Assembly: GCA_963377175.1 (NCBI GenBank) | Contig: CAUJNA010002112.1 | Span: 717,997 to 781,996 of the forward strand | Length of the DNA stretch: 64,000 bases | Source of the DNA: Effrenium voratum | Taxonomy: Eukaryota > Sar > Dinophyceae > Suessiales > Symbiodiniaceae | Direction of reading: 5' to 3' | Part shown: piece by piece, positions 1 through 8,348 of the stretch | How the letters are laid out: every line of letters starts with the position of its first letter | How positions within the stretch are numbered: position 1 is the first letter of the stretch | Notes under the pieces: model-generated | The model's input: only the letters and a program-made list of their open reading frames with translations | Database searches by the model: none | Told to the model about the DNA's origin: nothing | Position numbers and translations under genes: made by a program

Positions 1-70
1 GGTTGGTCCTTGCCCAAAATGCTTCCTTGTCATGGACCCATTTTTATTTCGGGTCATGGAGACTCCAGGT
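1..70 (+). repeat. F3 palindromic element, left end cut by window
   Basis: The right arm GGGTCATGGAGACTCCAGGT matches the other F3 copies, such as 6443-6546 and 42902-42994. The left arm lies outside the window. It is followed by GTACC as in the other copies. Confidence 0.7.
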
Positions 71-152
71 ACCAAAAAGATCCCTTGCATGGTGGGTGTA
101 AGTCCCTGACGGAGACCACCATGCACGGCTTCGCGCTGCAGAGGCGCTCGAC

Positions 153-204
153 CTGGCGGCTATGGACATGTCCGGTGAAAAGGAGGGCCTTTTCAGCGTG
201 CCGC
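153..204 (-). CDS. Exon, CmcI-like gene (most 3' exon seen)
   Basis: This 52-nt exon is preceded by CACTGAG|G and followed by CCAG|GT on the minus strand. Its frame has strongly GC-biased third positions and gives RHAEKALLFTGHVHSRQ. KALLFTGHVHS fits the strand-loop after the SAM-binding region of CmcI-type cephalosporin hydroxylases, where the consensus is roughly 'RITLIEGSSTD'. It lies downstream of four exons of the same gene. Its phase (two bases needed from upstream) does not match the preceding exon at 4720-4749, so at least one further exon should lie between them. The gene continues off the left edge. The assignment is weaker than for the upstream exons because this part of the family is less conserved. 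Confidence 0.5.
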
Positions 205-250
205 CTCAGTGTGTTTTTTGGGGGGGGTTCTCTCAGCTTTGGATTGCAGT

Positions 251-364
251 CTAGGTCCTCCAGTCGAGAGGTTAGAGTAAGGGTACCAACTTTTTCTTTT
301 GGTCTATTTTAGTAGGGGAACCCTCCCTCGAAAATGGGTAAAAGGGCACTACTGGGGGACCTAG
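251..364 (+). mobile_element. F1 element (CTAGGTCC inverted-repeat MITE)
   Basis: It begins CTAGGTCCTCCAGT and ends ACTGGGGGACCTAG, which are near-perfect inverted repeats. Internally it has the family signature GAGAGGTTAGA...TATTTTAGTAGGGGAACCCTCC. It is about 114 bp long with no coding capacity, as expected of a non-autonomous MITE or introner. Confidence 0.8.
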
Positions 365-433
365 CAGTGCAACCACCAGGTTTGGGCCACCCATTTTCGG
401 TAAGCGCCAGAATTGTTGTTGGTTGTTGGACAG

Positions 434-532
434 TACCTGAACCCGCAAAGTTCCAACTTGAACATGACCATTTGCCACAAAAATTGTGGTGAGGAATTCC
501 CACTTTTCTACAGGTAGCTTGCGGGTTCAGGT
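434..532 (+). repeat. F2 palindromic element
   Basis: It starts ACCTGAACCCGCAAAGTTCC and ends GCTTGCGGGTTCAGGT, an imperfect inverted repeat of the F2 family. The middle contains the usual 'caaccaaaattgtggtgaattcc'-type block in diverged form. Confidence 0.6.
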
Positions 533-797
533 AGTCATTTCAGGTGGGAACGGCAGACATTTTCTGAAGTGCCCGAGTTTGTTTGCTTTATAAAAAAGTA
601 CTATTTCCTGGAGCAGCCTTCGTTACCTAAATTTCTGCCCTTCGCCCAAACGTATTGCAAAACCAGGGGTCGTCACCAAAATACGGTAAATGTACACTTT
701 TTCCTGCTTCGAGCGCTTTTCCCAAAACCGGGCTGGTCGGTCCTCCAAGATGATCGGTCGCTGAATTTTCGAAAGGAGCGAGCAGAATTCGAAGTGC

Positions 798-846
798 AAA
801 ACGAGCGCAAATATCCGCAAAACGAGCGCAAATATCCGCAAACGAG
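798..846 (+). repeat. Short tandem repeat, unit about 21 bp
   Basis: The unit AACGAGCGCAAATATCCGCA occurs twice exactly and once in diverged form. It sits in a stretch (700-970) rich in 'cgagcg' followed by T runs. No function can be assigned. Confidence 0.8.
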
Positions 847-1559
847 TGCAAATTCAAAAACGTAACAATGCCCGCCGTCCTCTGGATGGAAGAAGGGATT
901 TGGTCGAGCGTTTTTCGGGGTGCGAGCGTTTTTTGCGGGGTCGAGCAGAAATCGGCAATTCGAGCGTTTTTTTCTCGTACCCAAAAAAAAAGGCACGTTG
1001 GGTGCCTCAGGTTTTTAGGTGGGACACCTACAAAGCCGCCCGCCGTCCAAATCCCTTTCAAGCGTCTCTGAGCCATGCTGTAAGGCTCCGGAGTTCGGGT
1101 TGCTCCTGGGTTCTGGCGGTTGGCTGGGCTGGCTCGTCTTTTCCCAGTTGGTTTGGGGTTGGGCTTTAAACGGAGACCAAGTGGAAACGACCACTTTGGG
1201 GGCGTCCAGTCCAAAAAATAGACACACCAACGTCTGTTTCCCTAAGCATCAAGCGGACCTTCAATGGACGTCGTTTCTGATGCAGGATTCTTGGGAAGAC
1301 GACTGGAAACTGGGGGTTACCTCCTTTGTTCCCCTCCCAGGCTTCCCTCCAAGCTGCTATGTGCATGATGGTTTCCCCTGGCAGCTCACTAACAGTGTGC
1401 CCCCAGACACATGGCGGCAAAGTAGCCTTTCACCAACACGGATGTTCCCTGGAAGACACGTTTAGTCTTGAACGAACCGCCCGTCAGGTTCCATGTTGGA
1501 AGGCGATCTCTTTTGGCTTTGCCCCAACAAGGTCGCACGGTATCTTTGGCAAACCCCAC

Positions 1560-2243
1560 TCAAAAAGCATCACCTTCTGAACTGACTGTGAGACTCGTGG
1601 AATCTGACAAATCCTGGCTGATGATTTTGGCAGGTTCCCCTATTCGTAACCGAAGGTCTGCTCCATCATGGATATGGACCATGACGACTGGCATTGCCGA
1701 CGTGACGCCATTCTCAGGCGTGGCGAGTGTAGACCGAAAAGCGTCGTAAATTGCATTGGCGTTCAGAACTTTGAGTAGTTCTGCGAAGCAATCACGAACA
1801 GAGCTGATCCGGGCAGCACTAATGGCATGCGCCTCATCCAAATGAAGCTGCTGGCAGAATGCCGCCAATGACTTCAAAGGTACCGTTGGGTCGGCCAGCA
1901 TGCACCGCACAAACCAAGCGCTGGAAATGCGTGAGCCCATTAAGGCGGTCGACTCTTCCGTTGCCCTGCGCTTTTCTTTTCTCCGGCACCGAAGTTGGTG
2001 GCGGACCATAATTTGCAATTGAACACGGGTCTCGCGTAGGGGCGTTTTCGAAGCGGCCCCCGCTGCAGCCCTTTTGCCCACTTTGCTCAAATCTAACTCC
2101 TTCTCTAAACCTTCCACACGCTTCGCAATTGCTGCACGTGTTTCAACAAAAATTGACACATCTTCATGCAACGACAAAGCTGTCTCAAGCTGCTTTGCAT
2201 CGCGGTGCGTTTGCCGAGCTAATCTACCCAGAGGGTCCGCCAT
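1560..2243 (-). CDS. Uninterrupted ORF, dinoflagellate multicopy family fragment
   Basis: This is the longest clean ORF in the window, 227 residues from the ATG at 2243 (MADPLGRLARQTH). The frame stays open upstream of that ATG to a TAG near 2290. The N-terminal third is a probable coiled coil (LETALSLHEDVSIFVETRAA, VEGLEKELDLSKVG). Later blocks are RISSAWFVRCMLADPTVPLK, LAAFCQQLHLDEAHAISAAR and VMVHIHDGADLRLR. From memory, the order 'SSAWF...LADPTVPL...CQQ..L.EAHA.S..RIS..RD.F.E.LK..N...V..HIHD.A.LR.R' recurs in many-copy uncharacterised proteins of Symbiodiniaceae. Those continue several hundred residues further, so this would be a truncated 5' fragment. It stops at TGA 15 residues past the HIHD box. 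It is intronless and sits inside a presumed intron on the same strand, so it is probably a retroposed or mobile copy. Function is unknown. Confidence 0.6.
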   Translation of the reverse strand: MADPLGRLARQTHRDAKQLETALSLHEDVSIFVETRAAIAKRVEGLEKELDLSKVGKRAAAGAASKTPLRETRVQLQIMVRHQLRCRRKEKRRATEESTALMGSRISSAWFVRCMLADPTVPLKSLAAFCQQLHLDEAHAISAARISSVRDCFAELLKVLNANAIYDAFRSTLATPENGVTSAMPVVMVHIHDGADLRLRIGEPAKIISQDLSDSTSLTVSSEGDAF

Positions 2244-2254
2244 TGTTGCGCATT

Positions 2255-2518
2255 TCAATGTTGGACCTGATCCCGGCTATTGATGATAGAGTATGGATCT
2301 CCCAAACCAACCGTTACTCTAGTGATCGAGGGCGCAACCCTGGTTTGCATGCTGTTTAGCACTGGTTCTCCTTTCGAATTGAATTTTGGTTTCAGCGAGT
2401 CATGTAACAAACTACAACCCTGTCTCCTTTTCAAGTTGAAACCATGGAGCCGAAATGCGTCATGGGAAACAACCGCCCAAGCAACTACACACAGTCCAAG
2501 AAAATCCATGATTTTCAA
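2255..2518 (-). CDS. Small ORF with signal-peptide-like start
   Basis: This 87-residue ORF begins MKIMDFLGLCVVAWAVVSHD, which has a hydrophobic core and a plausible cleavage site. The rest is polar and unrecognised, ending DQVQH. Its stop codon directly precedes the open frame of the 227-residue ORF in a different reading frame. The two could be one gene broken by a frameshift or by a short unrecognised intron, or they could be unrelated. I do not recognise a family. Confidence 0.3.
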   Translation of the reverse strand: MKIMDFLGLCVVAWAVVSHDAFRLHGFNLKRRQGCSLLHDSLKPKFNSKGEPVLNSMQTRVAPSITRVTVGLGDPYSIINSRDQVQH

Positions 2519-2692
2519 ACGCAGGATCGGTTTGGTAGAGTAACTTATGCTCCCTTGATTTTATATCTAACCCCTAGCATCGCAGGAAAAGCTCCCCAAA
2601 TAATGCAGGAAACACATCGGGTTTGGCCGTTGATCTTGTCCCCTAGCAAAAGGTCTACTGCAACCTTTTTTGTAGGTTTAACGGAAAAGCCC

Positions 2693-2775
2693 TGAACATC
2701 CCAATCCCAACTAAAATAGACTGAAATGGGTGGGGCACCTGCCCCAAAATGGTACCATTGGTTTTGAACCATGGC
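2693..2775 (+). repeat. F5 element
   Basis: It contains 'gaacatcccaatcccaactaaaatagactgaaatgggtgg' in family form and ends ACCATTGGTTTTGAACCATGG. It matches the copies at 4246-4338 and 30914-31028. Confidence 0.75.
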
Positions 2776-3577
2776 CATGTGTGAAACCAGAAAGGTCTAG
2801 GACGCGATGCGGCTGCACCAAAGACCAGCCATAGGAATCAAGAAGACACCCAGAAAAACACACACCAGCGATGACAAACGCCACCAGCGCATGAGGGTTA
2901 CGTTGGGACCTTCCCCATCCGTTTTATTCCCTAGAGGTTCTACCAGTTAAATGAACGGCCTGCCTTCTGCCGGACTTCTTTGCTCTTGGATCCACCAAGG
3001 ACGTAGTTCCTAGCGGATCTTGGAAGGGCGTCGGTCTTGCCAGGTACCCAATTTGGATCGAGTCACGCCCAGTTCGGTGAGTTCCGGGGTGTTACGTTTA
3101 GAAAGATGAGGACAAGTTTGGCATACCTACAAATGGAATCTGCGCCTCTAGGTATAGCTGTGGAACGTACTGGAAATTACCTTCATGCGATGCGATACCA
3201 AACATGGCTTTCTTGATATCCGGAAAGTGGCCCTGAAACTAGTTCTCCCAAGTCGCAACTATGCTGTTGGGGGCCGCTTTGGAAGCAAATCATGCTTCCC
3301 GGCGGATGGACGTCCTCCCCCAAGCAGAATGCAAACAGCCAACAAATTGATCAGCGATGTTATCCCATGTCATTGCCAAATGTGCAAGTTGGCTTAAGTT
3401 GCCATCCTATCAGGTTGAAACAGGCTGAACCCAGACTGCGCAAGAACACCCACAACCCGGAAATCCGAAATCTGGTCTGGTACGGGCTTTTGACCCACGG
3501 CCAAATGGCGACTTTCTTTTTTTTTTCGGGCTTTTAGACCCCGGACGGGGCGCGGGCCAATCAATGAACTGCTCGAG

Positions 3578-3655
3578 CTTCAACCTCTTCGCCGCATCTT
3601 CTGCGCGCTTCTTGGAAAGCCTCGGTCCCGTCCCGCTGCCCGCGGGGGTCCGGGT
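3578..3655 (-). CDS. Exon candidate, unknown (weak)
   Basis: This isolated GC-rich block on the minus strand reads LINPDPRGQRDGTE, with an AG|GC-type donor after GAG, and can extend as AFQEARRRCGEE. No clean AG|G acceptor fits directly. The plus strand also reads well (MNCSSFNLFAASSARFLES), so even the orientation is uncertain. It lies where a missing exon of the CmcI-like gene would be, but the phases do not fit. Confidence 0.25.
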
Positions 3656-4245
3656 TGATCAGCTTCATTTGGGGGGCGGGTTGATGCCTGAACCCTCAAA
3701 CCGAATTCGCCAAACATAGGTTTGGGGCAACATGTACATGATTCAGGGAATTTTGAGGGTGCAGGTTATCCAATGCGGTGCCGTTTGTGGGATTCAGAGG
3801 CAACTGAAAAACTGCGAAAGTGAGTTTCGTGAACCAGGACCCTCAAAATTCCAACTTAAACCACAATTGTTATGAGCGAATTCGCTTTTGTATGGGAAGC
3901 TTGAGGGTGTAGGAATGTATCTTAAGGGTTCTCAATTGGTTTGAACTTGTCAGTGGCGTCCTTCCAAACAAACCAACGAGAATGTTTGAAGATGCTTTTA
4001 TGGGCCCAGGCTAAGGGGGGAAGGCCACGTTTTACTACTAGGGGAAAGGGATCAATTTTGACCGTGTCTCATATTTGGAGCTCGTCAAAAGGCGTCTGCT
4101 CGACCTTGCCGCCAAAGTTTCGTGCGCGAGAAGCACCTACCATATATGCTGGCGAACACATCCTGTGATGTATCCGCCAGGCAGAAAGCCAGGGTCGACA
4201 TTGCTTCGCAGACTGCCATTTGGCAATGGGTCAAAATCCCGTACC

Positions 4246-4338
4246 CTGAGCATCCCAATCCCCACTAAAATAGACTAAAATGGGTGGTGCACCTACCCCA
4301 AAAAGGTGCCATTGGTTTTAACCCACAGCCATTTGGGT
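4246..4338 (+). repeat. F5 element
   Basis: It begins near CATCCCAATCCCCACTAAAA and continues through GGGTGGTGCACCTACCCC and CCATTGGTTTTAACCCACAG. This is a near-consensus copy. Confidence 0.8.
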
Positions 4339-4495
4339 GCACAAGAAAGACAGACCATTTGCTGAAAGCGCCACTGAAAGTCATGCACCCCAAAAACGTA
4401 CATAGCACACACCCTTGTGTTTCCAAACAACTTCGGCACAATCTTGGCAACATATTCGTCTTTCCGGTGGGTGTCGATCCCTTTAAACCCACCTT

Positions 4496-4660
4496 ACCCC
4501 CCCCCCCCCCCGCCCAAAACAAAAAGAAACAAAGAAGAGAAAAACAAACAAAACAACCCCACCCCCCCAAGAAAAACAACAACAACAGACACACACAGAC
4601 AAAAACACACACACAAACAAAACACACAACAACAACACATACACGCACAAGCCCCTTGGC
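4496..4660 (+). repeat. Low-complexity C-run and AAC/ACA block
   Basis: A run of about 16 C is followed by AAACAAA and CAACAACA-rich simple sequence. Long ORFs on both strands here (runs of P, Q, T, or V, C, F) are artefacts of the simple sequence. Confidence 0.9.
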
Positions 4661-4719
4661 CCAGGGCCCAGAACAAAAATAATAAATTTAAAAAAAAGCT
4701 GAGGACGGCGCCAGTAGGC

Positions 4720-4749
4720 CTGCTCCAGGGAGAGATCCACGGAGATCAC
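4720..4749 (-). CDS. 30-nt micro-exon, CmcI-like gene (VISVDLSLEQ)
   Basis: This exon is bounded by CCCCAG|G and GAGCAG|GC. Its ten codons all end in C, G or T and give VISVDLSLEQ. This is the expected continuation after PGQ of the exon at 6373-6425, because CmcI-type proteins read '...PG.VIGVDI.L' with the acidic residue of the second beta strand contacting SAM. It is in phase 0 at both ends and so joins the upstream exon exactly. The identity rests on the fit to the family consensus, the phase and the splice borders together. Confidence 0.72.
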
Positions 4750-5330
4750 CTGGGGCTTGCTCGCTTTTTTTCGGCGTGGGTCCCCTGCTTCATGGGGTGG
4801 AGTTCCCGGGTCCCTCGAGTGGACATCATACTTGAGAATTTGGAGAATCTGACGAATCCCCTTGAACCAAAAACAAAGCCGTAAGTATGGGGTACTTAGG
4901 ACCCTCTGGAGTTTGAGGGTGGTACTCAACTTGCCCAGGCCATACTCTTGCGAAATCCGCTCGCACCGTTCAGAACACCCAACGGAAGGATTGGCTGCCC
5001 CGAACAGAAATACCGTAACAAACGATGTGGTTTCAACCATGGATTCGTTTCGTGGATTTGCGTCCATCAGCATTTAAGAAGGTACACTCTCCGACTTTAA
5101 ACTTACTCAGATGTTTTTCAGAGGGAAACGACTCTTGAAACCTGTATACGGGGGTCTCTAATGTTAGTGGATGAATCACATATCTGAAAGATCTTCAAAC
5201 TTGGAACAGGTCTTCACAGCTGATGTGTTTCTCATTCTGCTCAACCATCCTTCGTGTCACAAAGCGGTCGGTTCCTTGGATGTTCTTACTTCCAACACAC
5301 AGCCCCGAAACTTTCCGGGGCCTACTGTTA

Positions 5331-5454
5331 TACTGTGGATGGACGAAATCCTGCACCGCCTAAGCAACCCTGGAATGGTGCTTCCTCTGGAAATACCAAT
5401 AAACAATGGTTTCCCGTGCTTCAAAGTGGTGCAGGATTTCGTCCATCCACAGTA
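5331..5454 (+). repeat. F6 palindromic element
   Basis: It begins TACTGTGGATGGACGAAATC and ends GATTTCGTCCATCCACAGTA, a perfect 20-bp inverted repeat. The internal 'caccgcctaagcaaccctggaatg' and its counterpart form a second stem. Confidence 0.85.
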
Positions 5455-5602
5455 TGTCCAGGTCGCCTGAATGTCAAAGGCTCATTGTGCTTCCGACCCA
5501 AATGCTGCAAACTCGTTTCGTCGAAAAGACGTTGAATGTCAAGCGAGAGGCCGAATCAGTGCTCCCGAAGTCAAAATCGTTCAAATGCCGAGGTTTTCAA
5601 TG

Positions 5603-5683
5603 TCCGGACCCTCAAACTACAAATAAAAAAGGAACTAACCCCATAATGTTCAAGCAATTTCAGGGAATTCTGAGGGTCCAGGT
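5603..5683 (+). repeat. F2 palindromic element
   Basis: The arms CCGGACCCTCAAACTAC and TCTGAGGGTCCAGG are F2-type. The middle carries the 'ggaactaaccccataatg' block. Confidence 0.8.
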
Positions 5684-6372
5684 GTATTTGTGGAATTGAT
5701 TGCAGTCACCAAACAAAATGAGAGGTTGGTACAAGCTGGGCCGAAGCGTGTAGTTTTCTTTTTGAGCGCGGGGTCAAGTCGGAGAACAAAGGCCATGGAG
5801 AATCAGCAGTGCACAACAAAAACAACAAAATTATATTATACGAGCCACACTCAAAGCTCCTTAGATGCTAGTGGAACCTGTATGCATCAATCACCTGAAC
5901 CCTCAAACCCATAAAGCAGGAAACCCACCCCACAGTTGTGTGATAGCCAATTTTCGAGGGTCACGGTAGGTGGTTTTTGCTTCGCCTGGTTTTCCTGCAG
6001 GTTGCCAGGGCTATCAGCAGCCCTTGTTTGGTACCTGGACCCTTAAACTGCACCAGCAAAATGGAACTCACCCCATCCCATGTTGGGGGCAACACAAACT
6101 GTTCAGTTGAAATTTTGTGATTTATGACCCCCCTGGTTGATTTTGACCTGTGGGCCGCGTTTTAGTGGACCCCCTACTCTAGGCTGGAATTTGGACCCCA
6201 GCAAAAATATATCCATTTTGCTTGGTTAGTGGAAAACAAAGGGACCCCAAAAAGGCAAACAAAAAACACATATTTTTTGTGCTAATTCTGGGGAAGTACT
6301 TAGTAGGTCAGCATGACTAGTTGCTCAACATCAGGCCATGCAACAGGTCGTCGTTTCGCAGTGGTTGCGCGC

Positions 6373-6425
6373 CTGCCCCGGGATCTCGAAGAGCTTCAAC
6401 ATCGAGGCGAACCACACGGCGCTGC
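6373..6425 (-). CDS. Exon, CmcI-like gene (SAM-loop, SAVWFASM)
   Basis: This 53-nt exon lies between CATCCGAG|G and GGGCAG|GC. It begins with GC, completing a glycine codon left by the exon at 8294-8348, and then reads SAVWFASMLKLFEIPGQ. Joined to that exon the sequence is GSSQGGSAVWFASM, the glycine-rich loop and following helix of CmcI-type SAM-dependent enzymes (consensus 'E.G...GGSA..fA..l'). An F3 element ends 18 nt upstream of the acceptor, so the intron's 3' end is partly that element. Both intron ends share the direct repeat GAGGC. The enzyme's substrate cannot be told from the sequence. Confidence 0.78.
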
Positions 6426-6442
6426 CTCGGATGAAGGCGGCT

Positions 6443-6546
6443 ACCTGGAGTCTCCCTCTGACCCTTGAAAAACGGCGGGTCATTACCCAAACTAAAGAAA
6501 TGGGTCATGGACCCATTTTTTTTTCGGGTCAGAAGGAGACTCCAGG
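6443..6546 (+). repeat. F3 palindromic element next to an exon
   Basis: The arms ACCTGGAGTCTCC and GGAGACTCCAGGT are perfect inverted repeats. The inside is a palindromic 'cattacccaaactaaagaaatgggtcatggaccc' block. On the minus strand it ends TCCAG|GTAGCC, and a copy of AGGTA lies at the other end. This is what a target-site duplication would give. Confidence 0.85.
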
Positions 6547-6732
6547 TACCTGGACCCTGAAAATTCTTTTGGCCGTCACCCCACAACTATGGGGTGGGTT
6601 TCCTGCTTTGCGGGTAGACCAAAATAATTTTGGCATTTTCAGGGACCGGGGACTTGGAGGTACGGGTGAGCAACACGCAGCACTCATATTCAGTGGCATG
6701 TACTGCCTCACAACCTTGCAGCCTGGTTAGCC

Positions 6733-6832
6733 CCCAGTGAACATCAACCAATCCAACCACTAAAATCGGTTCCAAAATGGGTGGTGCACCTTCCCCAACA
6801 TGATACCATTGGTGGCTGGCCGAAATATTCTC
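6733..6832 (+). repeat. F5 element
   Basis: It contains CCCAGTGAACATC, GGGTGGTGCACCTTCCCC and CATTGGTGGCTGG and ends directly against an F1 copy. This makes a compound insertion. Confidence 0.7.
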
Positions 6833-6944
6833 CTAGGTCCTCCAGTAGAGAGGTTAGAGTACGGGTACCCGATTTTTGTCCACAGTCTCCTTTAGGAGGG
6901 GAACCCTCCCAACCAAAAAGGGGAGAGAAGGGCACCTAGCTGGA
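6833..6944 (+). mobile_element. F1 element, right end eroded
   Basis: The left end is CTAGGTCCTCCAGT. The body carries GGTTAGAGTACGGGTACCC and GGGGAACCCTCCC. The right end stops at GGCACCTAGCTGGA without the final GGACCTAG. Confidence 0.75.
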
Positions 6945-7831
6945 ACTAAGCATCCATACGCCTGAAACCCTTGACACAAGAAGAAACTTGGGCCACTGAC
7001 CTGGAGTGTCTTGGTCCCAGAGCAGATCTTTGCGTGTCATCTTTGGAGTCGGAATTTGGAGCCTCCTTCTGACCCTGAAAATGGGGGTCTCCGACATAGG
7101 GGACCTTCTGAAAAAATAGATGGCCATGGTAAACTCGGTTGCGAAATCTGCTCCCCTGCTAAAAGTGAATAACTTTTAGTGGTGTAACGGAAAACCCACT
7201 ACTTGGCAACAAGTTAAAGTCTTGACATCCAACATGCACCAAAGTAAATGTGACAAAACTTATCTGAACCAGTGGTTCAAAGTAACCGATCAAAAGGACA
7301 CCAATGATAACCAAGTGAGGCTCATGGTCCTATGTTTCAAGGGTGTCGAGACCTGCATGTGCTTGCTTTTCTTTTGCTCACTTCCTGAGTGGATTGGCCA
7401 TAAAAAGTCCTGGAACCTTTTGCTTCATTGCTTGCCACGAGAGATGTGGTTCCCATCCCAATGACAGATGAGTCATACTAAAAACCCGGTAACCATGCGT
7501 CAAGAATGAAGAAAGCGATCCGCAGCTATCTATGGCAAGGGGAGCATATCCCTTAGCCTTCCTCAATCCCCGAATCGGTTTTGAGGAAGTGGCTCAGATG
7601 GCTTGTTCTCCCCAAACCAGAGTCCGCGCCAAGGCCCTGTGTCCAACCAACAAAAAAACGAAGGACACGTCTCACAAACCTTGGGCCATGCCCACGGGAC
7701 AAGCCACTATATCACCTTGCCCCCAATTGGTTTGGTTTGTTTGGTTTGGTGCTTTGGACGTGAGGGGGGGTTTTCCACCATTCCAAACCGCCATTTAGCC
7801 CTGATCATCTGGGAGCCAAACGGAATATTGA

Positions 7832-7953
7832 CTAGGTCCTCCAGAAGAGAGGTTAGAATGAGGCCACCCACTTTTTTCTATCGTCTATTTTAGTAGGGGA
7901 AGCCTCCCAACCAAAAAAGAAAGGGTAACAGGGCACCTAGATGGGGGACCTAG
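7832..7953 (+). mobile_element. F1 element, complete
   Basis: It runs from CTAGGTCCTCCAGAAG to GATGGGGGACCTAG with the usual internal blocks. It is about 122 bp. Confidence 0.82.
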
Positions 7954-8187
7954 TGGGTTATTGCAACCCAAATTATGGCTGGCGAGTTGCCTGTTTTGCG
8001 GGTAGTTTGAGGGTTCAAGCACCAACTCCTGGTCATCCGCGGCCCGTTGAACCAAAAACCAGGTTTGGTTTGGTGCTTTGGATGTTCCACCACTCCAAAC
8101 CGCCCAAAACCAAAAACAACTACCCATCATTTGGGAGCCAAAAAAAAAGATCAACCTTCCCAGTTGCATGGCTCGGGTCCAAAAACC

Positions 8188-8287
8188 CATGTGGCTGTGG
8201 CTCAAAAAACTGGAATTCCAAAATGGGTTGCCCTGGTAAGTGGAAACATGGACCAAAGCCTGCGGGTTCAATTTGGAGCCACATGTG
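8188..8287 (+). repeat. F8 palindromic element abutting an exon
   Basis: It begins CATGTGGCTGTGGCTCAAAA and ends TTGGAGCCACATGTG. The inside has 'aaaatgggttgccctggtaagtggaaacatgg'. On the minus strand it begins six bases into the intron after the exon at 8294-8348. Confidence 0.8.
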
Positions 8288-8293
8288 AGGCGC

Positions 8294-8348
8294 CTCCTTG
8301 AGAGCTGCCCAAGTCCACGATGTAGCCGGGCCGCAGGTCATGGATCAC
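8294..8348 (-). CDS. Exon, CmcI-like gene (VIHDLRPGYIVDLGSSQG)
   Basis: This 55-nt exon lies between CTGCAGAG|G and AAGGAG|GC. It reads VIHDLRPGYIVDLGSSQG plus one base. It is the textbook CmcI segment leading into the SAM-binding loop ('YQEIIxELRPDxIIEtG...GG'). Phase 0 at its start joins DLWCYQQ of the exon at 9978-10046, and phase 1 at its end joins GC-AGC of the exon at 6373-6425. Third codon positions are nearly all G or C, whereas the surroundings are near 45-50% GC. Confidence 0.8.

Larger units (their letters stand above)
205..4719 (-). other. Long intron region of the CmcI-like gene
   Basis: This 4.5-kb stretch lies between CmcI-like exons. It holds F1, F2 and F5 elements, a short tandem repeat near 800-846, an antisense-independent ORF at 1560-2243, a GC-rich exon candidate near 3.6 kb and a low-complexity C/A-rich block at 4496-4660. 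One exon of the CmcI-like gene should still be hidden here because of the phase mismatch. Confidence 0.5.
4750..6372 (-). other. Intron, 1.6 kb
   Basis: It holds F6 (5331-5454), F2 (5603-5683) and diverged repeat remnants. The GC-rich reading around 4900-5050 has no splice borders. I see no further exon. Confidence 0.5.
6426..8293 (-). other. Intron, 1.9 kb
   Basis: It is almost entirely identifiable repeats: F3 (6443-6546), F5 (6733-6832), F1 (6833-6944 and 7832-7953) and F8 (8188-8287). The F8 element abuts the upstream exon within a few bases and F3 lies 18 nt from the downstream exon, so both intron ends are element-derived. Confidence 0.65.

Noticed and set aside
627..1214. 195-codon minus-strand ORF
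   Set aside because: It runs through the CGAGCG tandem region and low-complexity T runs. Codon use is unbiased and no family pattern is visible.
4265..4682. Long overlapping ORFs on both strands (Cys/Val-rich and Thr/Gln/Pro-rich)
   Set aside because: They are translations of a C-run and CAA/ACA simple sequence. There is no codon bias and there are no borders.
4483..5073. 196-codon minus-strand ORF as a gene
   Set aside because: Only ten codons inside it (4720-4749) fit the CmcI family and have splice borders. The rest is intron and simple sequence.
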